NCBI GenBank assembly: GCA_039090855.1
Contig: CM077022.1
Span: 73,060,971 to 73,124,970 of the forward strand
DNA: 64,000 nt
Direction of reading: 5' to 3'
DNA from: Macrothele yani
Taxonomy: Eukaryota; Arthropoda; Arachnida; Araneae; Macrothelidae
Shown: piece by piece, positions 11,808 to 23,478 of the stretch
How the letters are laid out: the number at the start of each line of letters is the position of its first letter
Position numbering within the stretch: the first letter of the stretch is position 1
Made by a program: the position numbers and the translations under genes
Notes under the pieces: generated by a model
Databases searched by the model: none
Told to the model about the DNA's origin: nothing
The model's input: only the letters and a program-made list of their open reading frames with translations

Positions 11808-14100
11808 TATTTAATATTGACTTGCAGGCTAATTAAAAGTAAACTGTATAAAGTAGGGACTTTTTAATATCCTTGTGTTGACCTGACAGCGGTTGTCATT
11901 CTCAGTTTCCTAACCTTTTAGGAAAACTTATACATGATCCATTGTTTAGAACAACAGTTTTGTCCTGAACTTAAAATTATTCAGTGGTTGCAAGGTGCAC
12001 AGGCAAATAATGGCCTCAAGAGAAGCTAAAATTGTGAATATTTATAATTCCTATTAAAAATGCTCTCAGGCCATTGCACAGTAATGCCACCTACAAGTTT
12101 GAGAAGCACATTTATGTGTAGTATAATTTAAACACAAATCAATATGTAGTCTGTGTGCCTTGCACAGTTTATTTGTGGAACCTGTTAATACAGTGTAATA
12201 TGCATGCAGAATTTTCATTCGGTTTAACATTTTTATAATTTTTGTGTTTCCTGTTACTTTGCTGTAAAATATTTGAGATTGCTCAACAAACAGTGAGTGT
12301 GTGGAAATTGCCCTGAAAGTTCTAATGAAGTACTGTAGCCGGCAAGTGCAGTTGCTGCTGAAATTCTCATTGAAAACTAATAGAAAATTTATATAAATCT
12401 TGGAGGTTTATACCCAAGATTACTGGTAAGGCAGGTTTTGTTAAATTTGTGTAATAACAGAATTAGCTGAAGAAGAGAAGCTAACACTTGCAGTTTTGGC
12501 AAAATTTGATAACAGTTTGTTGCCGTACTAAACTTCAAGAAAGCAACAAAGATGTGCCCAGTTGTTGTAAAACTTAAATTCCTTGAAAGAACACTCAATT
12601 GTACTGCAGTACGAATCTGAAATGGTTTAAAATCAGACCCCATTAATTTTCTGAAATTTTAGAACTGTTATGATGTCAGAAGTTTGGCAAACAGAAGGAA
12701 AAACATTGCAAGTGACAAAATGCATTCAATGATATATTGCATGATAGTTGGAAACTAAATTCTGTTCAAAAATTTCTTGACAGATAAAGGTTGTGCTTGA
12801 AATGTTGATTTGCTGAGGGAGAAGAAAGAATGTTACACATACTCAGCGTTTGAATTACTCTGTGGTCCGCTGGCCATTGACCAGTAAAAATTCAATTGAA
12901 CCACTGAACCGTTTACGTTACTTGCCCGGATGGCCAGTAAATTGTTTTTTTGTCTCTAATTTGTCCCATGTTAAATCGTGAAATTCGGTTTTTTTTCTTT
13001 TTCTTGCCATAAGGTTTTCTTTTTATGCTGCACACTTGTGGTAGATTCATGTGATACTGGATAAAAACAATCCCACTTGCTTAGTAAAGAGTGAAAGAAA
13101 CACAGTTTCCTAGTCTTGTAAGAGCAACAGCTGTTCTTAAGGAGCAGAAGTAAGCACAACAAATGTGCTCCTGTTCCTTGCATTTCCTCACCCCAGTGAA
13201 TGCACCAGTTACTGACACCAGATGCAAGCCAGCTTTTGTTTCTGACCCAGGATGATACAGAGAGGGGGTGTGTGTGTTTAAGTAATTTTTGAAGGGGGAA
13301 AAACCCTTCACATAAAACAGGGTTCCCTGTGAGGCTATAACTAGCCATGGGAAAGTGGGAGGGATAAGTAATGAGAGTGCAGTAAGAAAAAGGAAGCTGA
13401 ATCCTAAACAATAAAAAAAAACTAAAGGACTGCTAATGTATGTAGATTTTTGTACCCTGTGGTTACCGACAACTAAACTTCTGAAGTCTCCACTATTTTC
13501 TACATTTTTTTTTACTTACCAGTGCGCATCTTAGCGGACAATTGATTTGAGAGTTCTAGTGGTACGCTGGGCCAGTAGATGATTTATTTCTAATTCTTAC
13601 ACTGCATACTCATTAGATATTTTCTTTCTACATGAAAAAATGCAGTTTGCTGAATTTTTTTGCAACTCAAATTATTCAGTTATACAGAGCATCAGATTTA
13701 TGAGAGAAAATTAAATTTGAATATATTTTCCCTAAATGTGAAGGAAATATTTGACTTAATTGTGCATAGTAGCAGAAAAAACATCCTTTTTAAAGGTAAG
13801 AGTGAAGAACAATCTTGATGTGTCAGTCGTTGCTAAATGTACGACTTTATAATTGTTGCTTAATGTCAACAGAAAAGCGACTGTTGGGTTAGATACAGTG
13901 TGGCGATGTCTGAGACAGCCTTTGCTTTAAAAAATGTGGGGGATCTAACATGTTCATTGTTGCCTAATTATGTGGAATTTTCATTTTGCATCGAATGTTA
14001 TAATAAAATAAAGTAAGGTTTTTGTTTCATTTTAATAACCAATGCATTTATGTTTTGTTAATGTAAAAATATCTTAGAACCTTAGTTTCCTTCAACAGTT
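11808..14100. other. AT-rich sequence without recognisable gene
   Basis: Short frames at about 12.4-12.6 kb and 13.0-13.4 kb show no family resemblance and no codon bias. No element with defined ends was found. Confidence 0.45.
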
Positions 14101-14109
14101 AGAAGTAAG

Positions 14110-14650
14110 CTTCTAAATATGTGGGGGCTAAAAGTTAGAAAACATTTGCAGATTAAAAAATGCTGTTAAGGACAAATTAAGTCTTAGCTGTGAGAAGCCT
14201 GTAATGGAGTGAGAGTAGGATGGAATAAATGGAGAGAGATGTTGGATAATTTGTGGTAAGAAATGCCCCAATAAAAGTAAAATCAAATATATACAGGACA
14301 GCTGTAAGACCTGCTGTCATATAAGGATCAGATATTTAGCTAGGAAAGTACAGCAACTGGAAAAGGTATGTAAGGAATTATTACATAAAAGCTTGGAATT
14401 GTTAAAATAAGTGAAAAATTAAGTGGGTTGTCTAAGATGGTCTCAACATATGTGGAGAAGGGGAAAGAAAACCAAATTTAAAATGCAATAGAAATAGAGA
14501 TGCCAGAAAATAAAAAGTTGGAAGACCAAAAAGAAAAAAAAAAAAAAAAAAAGAGGTGGTGGAAAAATGAGTACACAAAGGAAGTTGAGGCAAAAAACAG
14601 TTGTGTTCAAGTGGCAGACCCTAAGACTTTCTGGTAACAAAACTTCCAAA
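14110..14650 (+). pseudogene. LINE reverse transcriptase C-terminus, decayed
   Basis: Broken plus-strand frames resemble the C-terminal region of LINE ORF2 proteins of the kind found in RTE-like and related elements. GWNKWREM is followed by a YKTAVRPA-like stretch, a WFGHVQRR-like segment (around 14415-14460) and a Lys-rich GRPKKRW-like segment that has expanded into a poly-A run at 14527-14553. The end VQVADPKTFW matches the usual VADPT-like ending of such ORFs. Several frameshifts and stops are present. No poly-A tail or target duplication was identified, so the copy is old or truncated. The family assignment rests on motif order, not a search. Confidence 0.55.
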
Positions 14651-14659
14651 GGGGATAAA

Positions 14660-15935
14660 ATGGCAAGAACCCAGACTTCATAGTATTATGAAGCAATATG
14701 GACTCTGTGAGCAGCAACTTTTTTCTTTGTAACCAAGATCAGTGTGGTAGCAGTTAACTCATTGACCCATGCAAACTGTGTACAGCTAAAGGGTGAAAAG
14801 CATCAAATAATTCAACTCAATGCCTGAAGGTGTATACAAGATTGGGTAAAACTACCATACACTTATGTATAAGCTTACAGTCAAATATCATGAGTTGGAA
14901 GAATGACATTTATCCAATTAGAAAGCTACAATTACCTGCTGTAGAAACCTTTAGAATGTTCACCCTTGCACTTTCCAACTAGCTCATGTAAATCATTTTA
15001 CATTAAAGTTACACCATCATTATAAGAAATTGCACTCAAAATTATCAGTGTTAAATATGTATTTTCAATCTTGATGACAGTTCCAAACTATATTGTTTTG
15101 GAAGTGCTATAATGTCTTTATTTCTTAAAGATTCAATTTAAAACTTCAATTCTGTCAGCAGCTTCTGAAGAATTTTAATTCATCTACAGTGGCTAAGACC
15201 TGAATTTATTCATAAATTATGTACATTAATCAGCTGATGCTATAAATGATTATTTTATAGACTTTGAATATGCTTATACTTAGTAACATGCAACCTATAC
15301 TGGTAAATAGCTCGATGAGGTTTTCAGATAGATTTCTAGAAATGTCACATCACGAAAAGCAAAGTTTCGGTTAATGTTTATACAGTCAAACATTCCATAC
15401 TGCTGTCTGCTAAAATCCAAGCTAGGCAGCAAAACATAAAGCTATCATAGGGACAGGTTGTGAACTGTTGTGTGTAATGACATGTAAACAAGTATACTGA
15501 TGCATGCATGAATGATTTTTTAATGATTGAATCCTCTTTGGTTTTATAGATATTTTGTACTACTATGAGATTAACTAGATGAGCGAATTCAGTAGATTTA
15601 ATTTATCACAATAATTATGTTATTAGAGCAGTAGCAGCCATGTGTTTTTTAAGTGCGCATTTGAGATTCGATGTAAGAACATGTACTGATTTCACATTTC
15701 TGAAGAAGAAATTAAGTGATAGCGACATATTTCAATTTATTAATTGAAACTGTATCACATATGACATTAAAGGTGCTGTTATACTGTGTAACCATTAGTG
15801 CTAGCCTTTTAGTAACTTTTGAGTAAGGACTAGGCTTTGTAAAGAACAAATAGGGATTCCATTATGAGCAAACGAAAGGCAGTTGTATTTAAACTGAACG
15901 TTTGTGATTTAAGTTAGAAGTCTCAAAGTATAATC
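14660..15935. other. AT-rich sequence, nothing recognisable
   Basis: No supported gene, terminal repeat or satellite between the LINE remnant and the first SINE. Confidence 0.5.
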
Positions 15936-15946
15936 AAATGTGGTCC

Positions 15947-16163
15947 GCCCCACGGGTGGTGCAGTGGTCTAAGCGATGGCCTCTGATCATTCGTCCGTAA
16001 GGGGTCCGGGTTCGAATCCCGGTGTGGCATGGATGTTGCGTTTGTCTTACGGCACTGGCCCTCTCCCTTCCCTGTAACCAGTGACCCTAAATTAGGGACG
16101 GGCGACTGCTTATAGCCCATTGAGTTGCTCACGGTGGTCATTAAACCTCCAATCAAAAAAAAA
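15947..16163 (+). mobile_element. tRNA-derived SINE, copy A
   Basis: A short retrotransposon with a type-II-like tRNA head. An A-box-like stretch (GGTGCAGTGGTCTAAGCG), a B box (GGGTTCGAATCCC) and acceptor-like ends (GCCCCAC against GTGTGGC, one mismatch) are all visible. A conserved body follows (CCCTAAATTAGGGACGGGCG, then GCCCATTGAGTTGCTCAC) and then a poly-A tail. An 11-bp target duplication AAATGTGGTCC flanks it (15936-15946 and 16164-16174), so this copy is intact and fairly young. It carries its own pol III promoter but depends on LINE proteins for movement. Confidence 0.9.
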
Positions 16164-16286
16164 AAATGTGGTCCACAAATTTTAAACATTTTACGGTGCA
16201 TTGAATAATTCTGGTGTGGAAAAGCTAAAAATAATTGCATCTGAAATGTTTTCATAGCGAGTTTGAAGCTTGAGCTTGAATATTAA

Positions 16287-16682
16287 CCCTTTTATTGTCG
16301 AGTTTTAAAGTAGGTACATGTACTCCCCAGCGTCGGGTACTGAAGGCCAGACATTGACACCATGCTTCACTGATCATGCACACACAAAAAGAAATGTGAC
16401 TTATTTTTGTGATTCTTCCATGAGAAACTACTGCCATCTATTGAAATATATGTAAGAACTCAACCCAAATTCTTGTAGAGCATCAAGAACACTCCCGAAG
16501 AAGAAACCAATGTCATGGATGCTTGTAACACATCCATGACACTGAGTTGAAGAAACATTTGCACACACTAGATGTGGCCTTGACACTGGGTAAGGGAAAG
16601 CTTTGCGTGTGCTAGATGCATCGCTGACACTGGGTAAAGGAAAGCTTTGCACACTCTAGACACATTGCTGACACTCAAATGG
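16287..16682. mobile_element. piggyBac-like MITE between TTAA sites
   Basis: A 396-bp non-coding element lies between TTAA copies (16283-16286 and 16683-16686). Its imperfect terminal repeats are CCCTTTTATTGTCGAG on the left and CCATTTGAGTGTCAGC read inward from the right. TTAA targets and CCC-like ends are typical of piggyBac transposons. The right half is a 44-bp tandem repeat, annotated separately. The TTAA evidence alone is weak in AT-rich DNA; the paired ends make it more likely than not. Confidence 0.55.
16538..16682. repeat. 44-bp tandem repeat, three units plus a partial
   Basis: Units at 16538-16581, 16582-16625 and 16626-16669 each begin GACACTG and contain TTTGC and CTAGA-like cores. 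A partial unit (GACACTCAAATGG) forms the right terminus of the MITE. Subterminal tandem repeats of this sort are known in MITEs as possible transposase-binding arrays. Confidence 0.8.
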
Positions 16683-16999
16683 TTAAGTTAGGAGATAGGT
16701 AGAAGGAATTCATAATTCTCTGGGTGTTTTACAGAGCAACAAGTCAATCTTGGAATGTAAAATAGAACAAAGTTTTCAATGTTGACATGGTAGTGATGAG
16801 CCATTCCTGTCATCTGCTATTTATTATTTTCATTTTGAGCTGGATTATTTAGGGTTTCTTCTGGTATGAATATATTGCTATTGTACAGTCATGTTCAACT
16901 ATCATAACAATTTTATGTTCAGAAAGGCATTTGGGAATGTTCCAGTGCACTATGTTAAGATGTTATTTTAAAAATTAAGTAATGGCGAGTGACTAGAAC

Positions 17000-17220
17000 G
17001 TCACTCAGATAGGGCGGTGGTCTAAGCACTGGCTTCTTACTATTTGTCAGAGTTTGATCCGGGCTCAAATGCTGGTGAGAAATGGCTGTTGTGTGTCTTG
17101 CAGCAATGTGGTTCTCTTCCATCCCTGGAACCAATGGCCCTAAATTAGGGATGGGTGATTTCTTATAGCTGATTGAGTTGCTCACAGTGGTTATTACCCC
17201 CCCCCCCCAAAAAAAAAAAT
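17000..17220 (+). mobile_element. tRNA-derived SINE, copy B (diverged)
   Basis: Same family as the 15.95-kb copy, older. GGCGGTGGTCTAAGCACTGG is the A-box region, the B box has decayed to GGGCTCAAATGC, and the body (CCCTAAATTAGGGATGGGTG) is conserved. The tail is a poly-C then poly-A run (about 17197-17219). No clear target duplication. Confidence 0.8.
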
Positions 17221-17224
17221 ACTA

Positions 17225-17360
17225 AAATGTTTCTTGCAGGCAGGGCCTGGATTTGAGACAGTTAAGATATGCAGATTTTGTATTTGTTTACTCCCCTCAC
17301 CTGTGGCCCACAGCTGTATAAATTATGGATGAGGGACTCGTATCTCATTCAGCTTGCTAA
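17225..17360 (+). repeat. Possible very old SINE fragment
   Basis: TATAAATTATGGATGAGGGACTC followed by ATTCAGCTTGCT resembles the body of the SINE family (AAATTAGGGATGGGCGAC, then ATTGAGTTGCT) with many substitutions. The tRNA-like head is hardly visible. Confidence 0.35.
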
Positions 17361-18040
17361 AGAAATAGTGTGAACCCCCAAGTGTATCACAAAGGATATT
17401 TTTATTTTTTCCATGTAGTAGAAGCATGAGTAAATTGGGAGGAGTGAATTTCACTTCTGTTTGGACTCACTGGTTGTAAAGTCTGTTGTAGTAGTAAGTA
17501 GTGTTAGGTCAACCAGTGTGGTGTTAACTCATTCAACTTTTTCTTTCTCCCTTATAAAACTTTTGTTAAATCTTTTTAATAAAGTGACTATCAGAGTTTT
17601 CTTTTTCTTCTACTGTACATGTGTACATGGTATCTCTTATTTTTGTGGGCTGTGTGTGGCCACAGCAGATTTCTAAAGGTGCATTTTGAAGTTGCAGTTT
17701 CTTAGCAAAATCTCAAAACTTGCTACCTGTTTCATTTTGATGTGCATGTTTCTAGATCTGATTTTCTATTGGCTTATTTGATTTTTTTAAGTACAGTCTG
17801 CCATGGATTAATCAACTTGCTTGTTTCCAAAGGGTTCATTCAAAGCCAAGCATTACTTATTAGGAAAAATAAAGGAAATAGCTGGTCCAGAGATAATTTT
17901 TTTTATAGTGTAGATTCACTAAATTTATGATACATTACGTGGAGTAATTTGGAATTTTAAATTATAATAATTTCTGTAGAATTAAAGAATAAGTCATTTG
18001 TCTGTCAGTTATTCTTAAACCTTTTGTGAACACAAAATTT
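17361..18040. other. AT-rich spacer between SINE copies
   Basis: No supported gene; two short open frames here have no recognisable motif. Confidence 0.5.
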
Positions 18041-18268
18041 TGCCGGCGCAATGGTCTAAGCGCTGGCTTATGACCGACCATTCGCCTGAGAAGGGTCCGG
18101 GTTCGAATCCCGGTGAGACATGGATGTTGTGTTTGTCTTACAGCACTGGCTCTCTCCCTTCCCTGGAACCAGTGACCCTAAATTAGGGATGGGCGCCTGC
18201 TTATAGCCCATTGAGTTGCTCACGATTGTCGTTAAACCTTCAATCAAAAAAACAAAACAAAAAACAAT
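18041..18268 (+). mobile_element. tRNA-derived SINE, copy C
   Basis: A-box region GGCGCAATGGTCTAAGCGCT, B box GGGTTCGAATCCC, the conserved body, and an A-rich tail interrupted by C. Slightly shortened at the 5' end compared with the copies at 15.95 and 18.31 kb. No certain target duplication. Confidence 0.88.
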
Positions 18269-18310
18269 TCCTTGTTGTTGAATGGAGTAAAAGAAGTTTG
18301 GAAATGCTGG

Positions 18311-18527
18311 CTTGGCCGCCCCGGTGGCGCAGTGGTCTAAGCGATGGCCTCTGATCATTCGTCCGAGTTGGATCCGGGTTCGAATCCTGGTGAGGCATGG
18401 ATGTTGTGTTTGTCTTACGGCACTGGCTCTCTCCCTTCCCTGGAACCAGTGACCCTAAATTAGGGACGGGCGACTGCTTATAGCCCATTGAGTTGCTCAC
18501 GGTGGTCGTTAAACGTCCAATAAAAAA
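18311..18527 (+). mobile_element. tRNA-derived SINE, copy D
   Basis: Full-length copy: GGCCGCCCCGGTGGCGCAGT head, B box GGGTTCGAATCC, conserved body and poly-A. A 9-bp target duplication AAATGCTGG lies at 18302-18310 and 18528-18536. It sits only about 40 bases downstream of copy C in the same orientation. Confidence 0.9.
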
Positions 18528-18661
18528 AAATGCTGGTGTAGTAAATCAGATTATTTTGGCACTCTTAAAAATACTCTTAGTGTTTTTTTTTTTTTGTTGT
18601 TGAAGTTCAAACTGTTCAACTGTAGAACATTATAACATGCATGCAGCCTACCACCCTTCAA

Positions 18662-19862
18662 CAGGGCCATAGTTTGAGGGGACTCCACCCCTCCAAAGGC
18701 AAGCAAGCCCTCCTGGAAAATGAATGTTCTAAATTCTCTAAGCTGTCATTAAAATTTCTTTTGTATAAGTATAAATACTTAACCATATTTATTTGTGCAT
18801 TGTACATTTTTAGAAAAGGCAAAATTGAAATTATACAGTACAACCGATGGATAACGCAAAAGAAATTACATCTGGAAGTGAAGCAGTAGGAACAGCTGTG
18901 CCAATGATTCTCTGCCACATGGGCACCAGGCTTTTGTTGTTGCTAAATGTTGGGAAAGAGAGAAATACTTTTTTTTTTTTTTTTAGAATCTTAAAATGCA
19001 AAAAAACATCACACAAAAAAAAAAAAAAAAAGAAAAGGAAAGAGGCAGATAAAGTGGAATTGTGCATACAGATGAAACGCTCACTTGGTAAGGGTAAGTA
19101 AGTGTCTATCTATGAGATGCTAAGCTGATGTTAAAAAAACTTTCAGGTGATTAATTGCCTACAAAGAACTGTTTTCATGGGAACATTTTAGCTAAATGTG
19201 TCCCTCTAGGCAATGTAAAACAGTGCTAAAGAGAAATCTTTGTTCGAGAGAGAGAAAGCTTTCAACTTCTTCCTGTTCATTGTTTTGCAGTCAGTAGGGA
19301 TGGTTTTGCAATGCATGTCTGGGAGTATTCATTGATGGAAATCTCAGGACTTATGGTTTTTGAGTGGGGAAGGGAGGTTTGCTGTTGACCATGGTAAGAA
19401 GAGACTACCTCCAAACACCAACAAAGGAGAATGCAAGGTTAATGAAGAAAGAGCTGAAATCCAAAATCAGTAACTCCTCTATGCCACGCATGTACCTGTG
19501 GAAAGGAACCAGAGTAATCAACTGAAAAATAAATCAACTGAAAAATAAATAGTTTTTCCATGCTAGTTTGGAGTTATCTTTTGTCTTGCGATAATGATCC
19601 TGCAACTCGGCCACCTCCAAACGAATTCTGTTAATGCGATTTATCTTTAATATTTCAAGAGTTCAGCCCCCCCCCCTTCATATTTTTAATTTCATTTTCT
19701 TTTCTTTTTTTTTACTTTTCAACATGGATAAACTTTGTTAGTGAAATAAATTAACAAAAGGAATGAAAATACAAAGCAAAACTTAATCTGTACTCGTAGA
19801 TGAATATAGATTCTCGTTTTACACAGACCCCCTCCCGGCTTTGAGACCTAGCTACAGCCCTG
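18662..19862. mobile_element. Non-autonomous hAT-like element
   Basis: A 1.2-kb element with ends CAGGGCCATAGTTTGAGG (left) and CAGGGCTGTAGCTAGG (right, read inward). It is flanked by CCCTTCAA at 18654-18661 and CCCTTCAC at 19863-19870, an 8-bp target duplication with one mismatch. CAGGG ends with an 8-bp duplication fit the hAT superfamily. Poly-T and poly-A runs near 18968-18983 and 19014-19031 and a poly-C run near 19667-19676 lie inside. No transposase frame is recognisable, so it would need an enzyme in trans. Confidence 0.7.
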
Positions 19863-19870
19863 CCCTTCAC

Positions 19871-20555
19871 CTTTGCATTTTTTAAAACACTCATTCCACA
19901 TTTAAAACAACACTTGCACTGTTTGTTGATACAGATGAAATATGTTTTCTCTTAGGATAAATTTCGATTTGTGATGAACAGTAGTTAATAATGAGGCTAT
20001 GGTAAATGGAAATTCCTTTTACATGTAACAGAGCACAAAGTATAAGTGTAGAATATTTTTAAAAGTTATGGAGAAATGTTATACACATTCTTAAGTAGAT
20101 CATTATAATTTACTGTTATAGCAACCATTGTTGTCTAATGAGCACTCTTTTGCTATGCCAAACACTTGGTAATTTTCTGAAATTGTAGTGAAATTTGAGT
20201 ATTAATGTCATAATATCCTTTATTGAGTTGTAAAACTGTGGCATAGTAATTGTAACCATTATGTATCAGGATAGGGCTGTGCGTGTTTTTAGTTTTTAAT
20301 ATGGGGAGTCACGTTATTCAGGAACTTAAATATTACAAGAAATATGTAGGAGAAACAACTACAGTTTTCCATTCCCTGCCATTTTTATCATCAGCCATCT
20401 TTTTAGTCTTGGAACTATGTTAGTTATAAATGCAATCAATGTTATGGATCTTTAAGAAGTATTGTTTCATCAGAGCCAGAAGTTGATATAATTCCTCCAT
20501 ATGCAAGTATGGAAATATTAACATTTTCAGTAGTCATTAAGAATGTTAAAACATA
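19871..20555. other. AT-rich sequence, nothing recognisable
   Basis: No gene or defined repeat seen. Confidence 0.5.
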
Positions 20556-20557
20556 TA

Positions 20558-21524
20558 CCGTATATACTTGCATATAAGCCAAACATCTACTTCAAGAGCT
20601 AAAAATTTGTGAAAAACCTTGACCTGCATATAAGCCGTCATTAAATTTTAATAGTTTGGAAAATATATTTATTGAAAAAAATTATGCACAAATTTCTGAG
20701 ATTATCTTCCGTAAAAACCTTCAAAGTACGAGTCACTATCAGAGTTTCCAAATGACTTCAGTAACATCCATTTCATTACTTATGCAGCACCTTTTTTTGA
20801 CAGCCTTTGTAACCATTTCCGGTGAAATTCCATCCCATAGTTCTTTCACCCAAGAAGTAACAAGGTCAAGTTGGCCTTTCTTTCTTTTCATTTTTTTTTT
20901 ATGTATATTAAGTTTTACCACTTATCATAAAGCACTGTGTCTTTGCTGTTTAATAGGGGGAATGACTTTTGCCATCGCGGAGTGGAAGACACACGCTCAC
21001 ACTTACCTTGAAAACTCTAAGAGAGGAGAGGGATGCCTGTTTGGCAGTGGCCCACCCTAACAGCTAAGTGATTTACGCAGTGTCTGACTGTCTGTGTGTT
21101 CAGTTTGAAAGATGGTGTTACGTGGTTGCATGCAAGAAGTCAAGATATTTTATTTCATGTTTGGAAGCAAGAAATTTCATGGTCTCAATTTGAAACGAGA
21201 TTAGGTTTTTCGCTGATCACATTAGCGCATTTATTCCTGTAAGAGTCCTACTCTGGATGGAAAAATATTTCATAATTTTTATTTATTGTTTTTTGAAAGT
21301 ACTTTAGAAGAACACGCTGATAGCTGTGGTCTAAAACGGATTTGTTTACGTTTTTGACACACAGAAAGCTGCGATTTAAAACGTAAGCAACCGTTGATAA
21401 GTTCCGTGGGAAAATTCACAGAAGTTCAGTCATATTTTTAACTGGCCCGCATATGAGCTGATTCCCCAACTTTGAAAGCAGAATTTCTTCCAAAAACTTT
21501 CAGCTTATGTGTGAGCATATTTGG
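20558..21524 (-). mobile_element. Deleted pogo/Tigger-like element
   Basis: Ends CCGTATATACTTGCATATAA on the left and CCAAATATGCTCACACATAA read inward from the right, each preceded by TA (20556-20557, 21525-21526). CCGTATxTACTxGCATATAAGCC-type termini are widespread in animal genomes. A transposase C-terminal remnant inside (next entry) supports a formerly autonomous parent. At 967 bp it lacks most of the coding region. Confidence 0.6.
20739..20921 (-). pseudogene. pogo/Tigger-like transposase C-terminal remnant
   Basis: The minus-strand peptide contains LVTSWVKELWDGISPEMVTK followed by AVKKRCCISNEMDVTE. This matches the end of pogo-like DDE transposases, which typically read W-x2-I-x3-M-x3-SFKKCCISN-x-LDGTE (family knowledge from memory). 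The catalytic domain is missing. It lies inside an element with matching termini. Confidence 0.6.
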
Positions 21525-21526
21525 TA

Positions 21527-22484
21527 GTTAAACCATCCTGAAAAAAAGTGTTGACATTTTGGTTTCTGCCTATAAAATGTGGTGCAGTATAATAATTTAT
21601 TTTTGGAAAAATACACCCAGAACACAATATACTTACTTACATTTAGTGGTTATTGATTGAATATATTATTGCATATTTTCTTAAATATTTTCTGCATATG
21701 TTTTATTTACATAGCCGTATATTCGTCCTGTATAAACCAAGGTAGTGCCATAGTGTGATACTCTTGTCAAATATTAGCACAAATCTATGTGAACAGTATC
21801 TATTTTCTGTGAAGGTTATTTAAGTCCTTTTTCATAACTGCAGCACTAAGTGACTATTGACGTAAGTTCCATCAATGGTTTTTGCATATGTGGGACTCGG
21901 CAAAACGTGAAAGTTTGTTAGTAGTAATAAAGGTTGTGTACGTTTTCCTGTGATAAGGTCCAACAAGATTTCATGCGTGTTTGTAATACATTCAATTTAA
22001 AACTTATAATTAGTAATATTCTTAAACTGTTCTGATGGGTAGAAGTTCAAGAAATTTACTCATCTATATTTTGCTTAATTGTGCCATAAATGCTTGGTCA
22101 TGTTATTTCTGTTGCTCTGATCCTTGAAGAACTTTAAATATGAATGAAGCAAAAAAGGATAGTAAAAGCTGTAATGTGAACTGCAAGAAATAAAAAAAAA
22201 AAAAAAGAAAGTGTTGATCTTTCACAAGATTGTGCTGTCGGAACTACCTTTGCAAATCCAGATTTGCACTTACTAATTATTCATATGAAAACTGACACAT
22301 GCACTTGGACATTAAGAAAATTGCTGCAATGTGATACAAAGAGTTGTGTTACCCAGATGGTGTGGTACATTTATTCCACAAATTTTATATTACATTTATT
22401 ATACAGAAACACTTCTTTTTTGATCACAGCAGATGTTCAACATGGAATTGATGTTCACCAATGTAAATCATACTATTTTTACAA
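21527..22484. other. AT-rich sequence
   Basis: A second isolated CCGTATATTCGTCCTGTATA-like end near 21716 may be part of a related repeat, but no partner end was found. No coding region is supported. Confidence 0.4.
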
Positions 22485-22680
22485 TGTGTCTATTTAGGGT
22501 GCATCTAAGGTGAAAAAGAGGTACTCATTAATGATCACTGGCTCCAGAAAGGTAATGAACGAGCACCACCGAGGGCAAACGCTACATCAGTGCTTCACCT
22601 GGGATTCAAACTCGGTGTAATCATAGCAGTAGCTGAATGACTCGGACCTCTCAACCGCCAGGTGGTACAGACAATTGAGG
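22485..22680 (-). mobile_element. tRNA-derived SINE, old, minus strand
   Basis: On the minus strand, CCTGGCGGTTGAGAGGTCC (A-box region) is followed by GAGTTTGAATCCC (B box). The body then shares the later CCAGTGATCATTAATG and CCTTAGATGC segments with the copy at 23.26 kb. The head differs from the 15.9-18.5 kb group, so this may be a separate subfamily. Confidence 0.6.
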
Positions 22681-23257
22681 GAGAGATTCTGGGAAACAAC
22701 TAGAGCATTGGCACAAATGCTTACTTGCAGAAACACTACATATGTTTAAGAAATGAGTCAATGATTTCAAATTTGATACAAACTGAAATACATATTTCTC
22801 TGAAATCTCAACAAATTAAAAGGAGATAAACTGCAAGTGGAAAAGTTTATCTCCATGCTGTTTCATGAGGTGGGGATTTCTAATCAGCAACACCAATGTA
22901 ATCTCTGTCACCTGTTCATCTGCCCCCTTGTCATTTTGTATCTGTAACCACAAACCTTTAAAAAAAACTGAGACATTGACAATAACGTTCCCTCGTGTAA
23001 GGCATGGGTTTGCGAGATATATGGCTAGTGGTTTCATCTATCTGAAACATAGTTTTTGTATGTAGAACAAAAGTGAAAGGGGAGATACTGCAGGTTTTTG
23101 TAAATGCAAAGATTTTTCTTGTGTAAAATGTGGTTTTTCCCTAGTATTGCAGCTCTGACTGCTTTTATAGCCAATAAGATGGAACCATGCTTTGTCACCA
23201 AGAAGAGTATTGAGTACATTTATTCCGGTAGCCTCAATGAATGGCTGAAATGATGTG

Positions 23258-23478
23258 TTGTGGCCCTGGTGGCTGGGTGATCATGGGCACATGCTTCTGG
23301 CTAGTCCTCCAAGTTGGGCCCAGGTTTGTGTCTTGAATGAGACATGGGTGGTATGTGTGTATGTGTGTCTTATGGCACTGGTTTTGTCCCTTCCCTGAAA
23401 CAGTGACCCCACATTCGAGTGAGGTGATTCATTTTTAGCCTTAGATGCTGATGAGGGTCATTAAACCCTGAAACAAAC
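23258..23478 (+). mobile_element. tRNA-derived SINE, old copy
   Basis: GGCCCTGGTGGCTGGGTGATCA (A-box region), a decayed B box (CCAGGTTTGTGTC), CTTATGGCACTGGTTTTGTC, CAGTGACCCC and a GGGTCATTAAACCCTGAAAC tail. Same overall plan as the younger SINE copies, with many changes. Confidence 0.65.

Noticed and set aside
15923..18500. Minus-strand frames containing NSMGYKQSPVPNLGSL and RDSNPDP
   Set aside because: Antisense translation of the SINE body; the repeated peptide follows the SINE copies.
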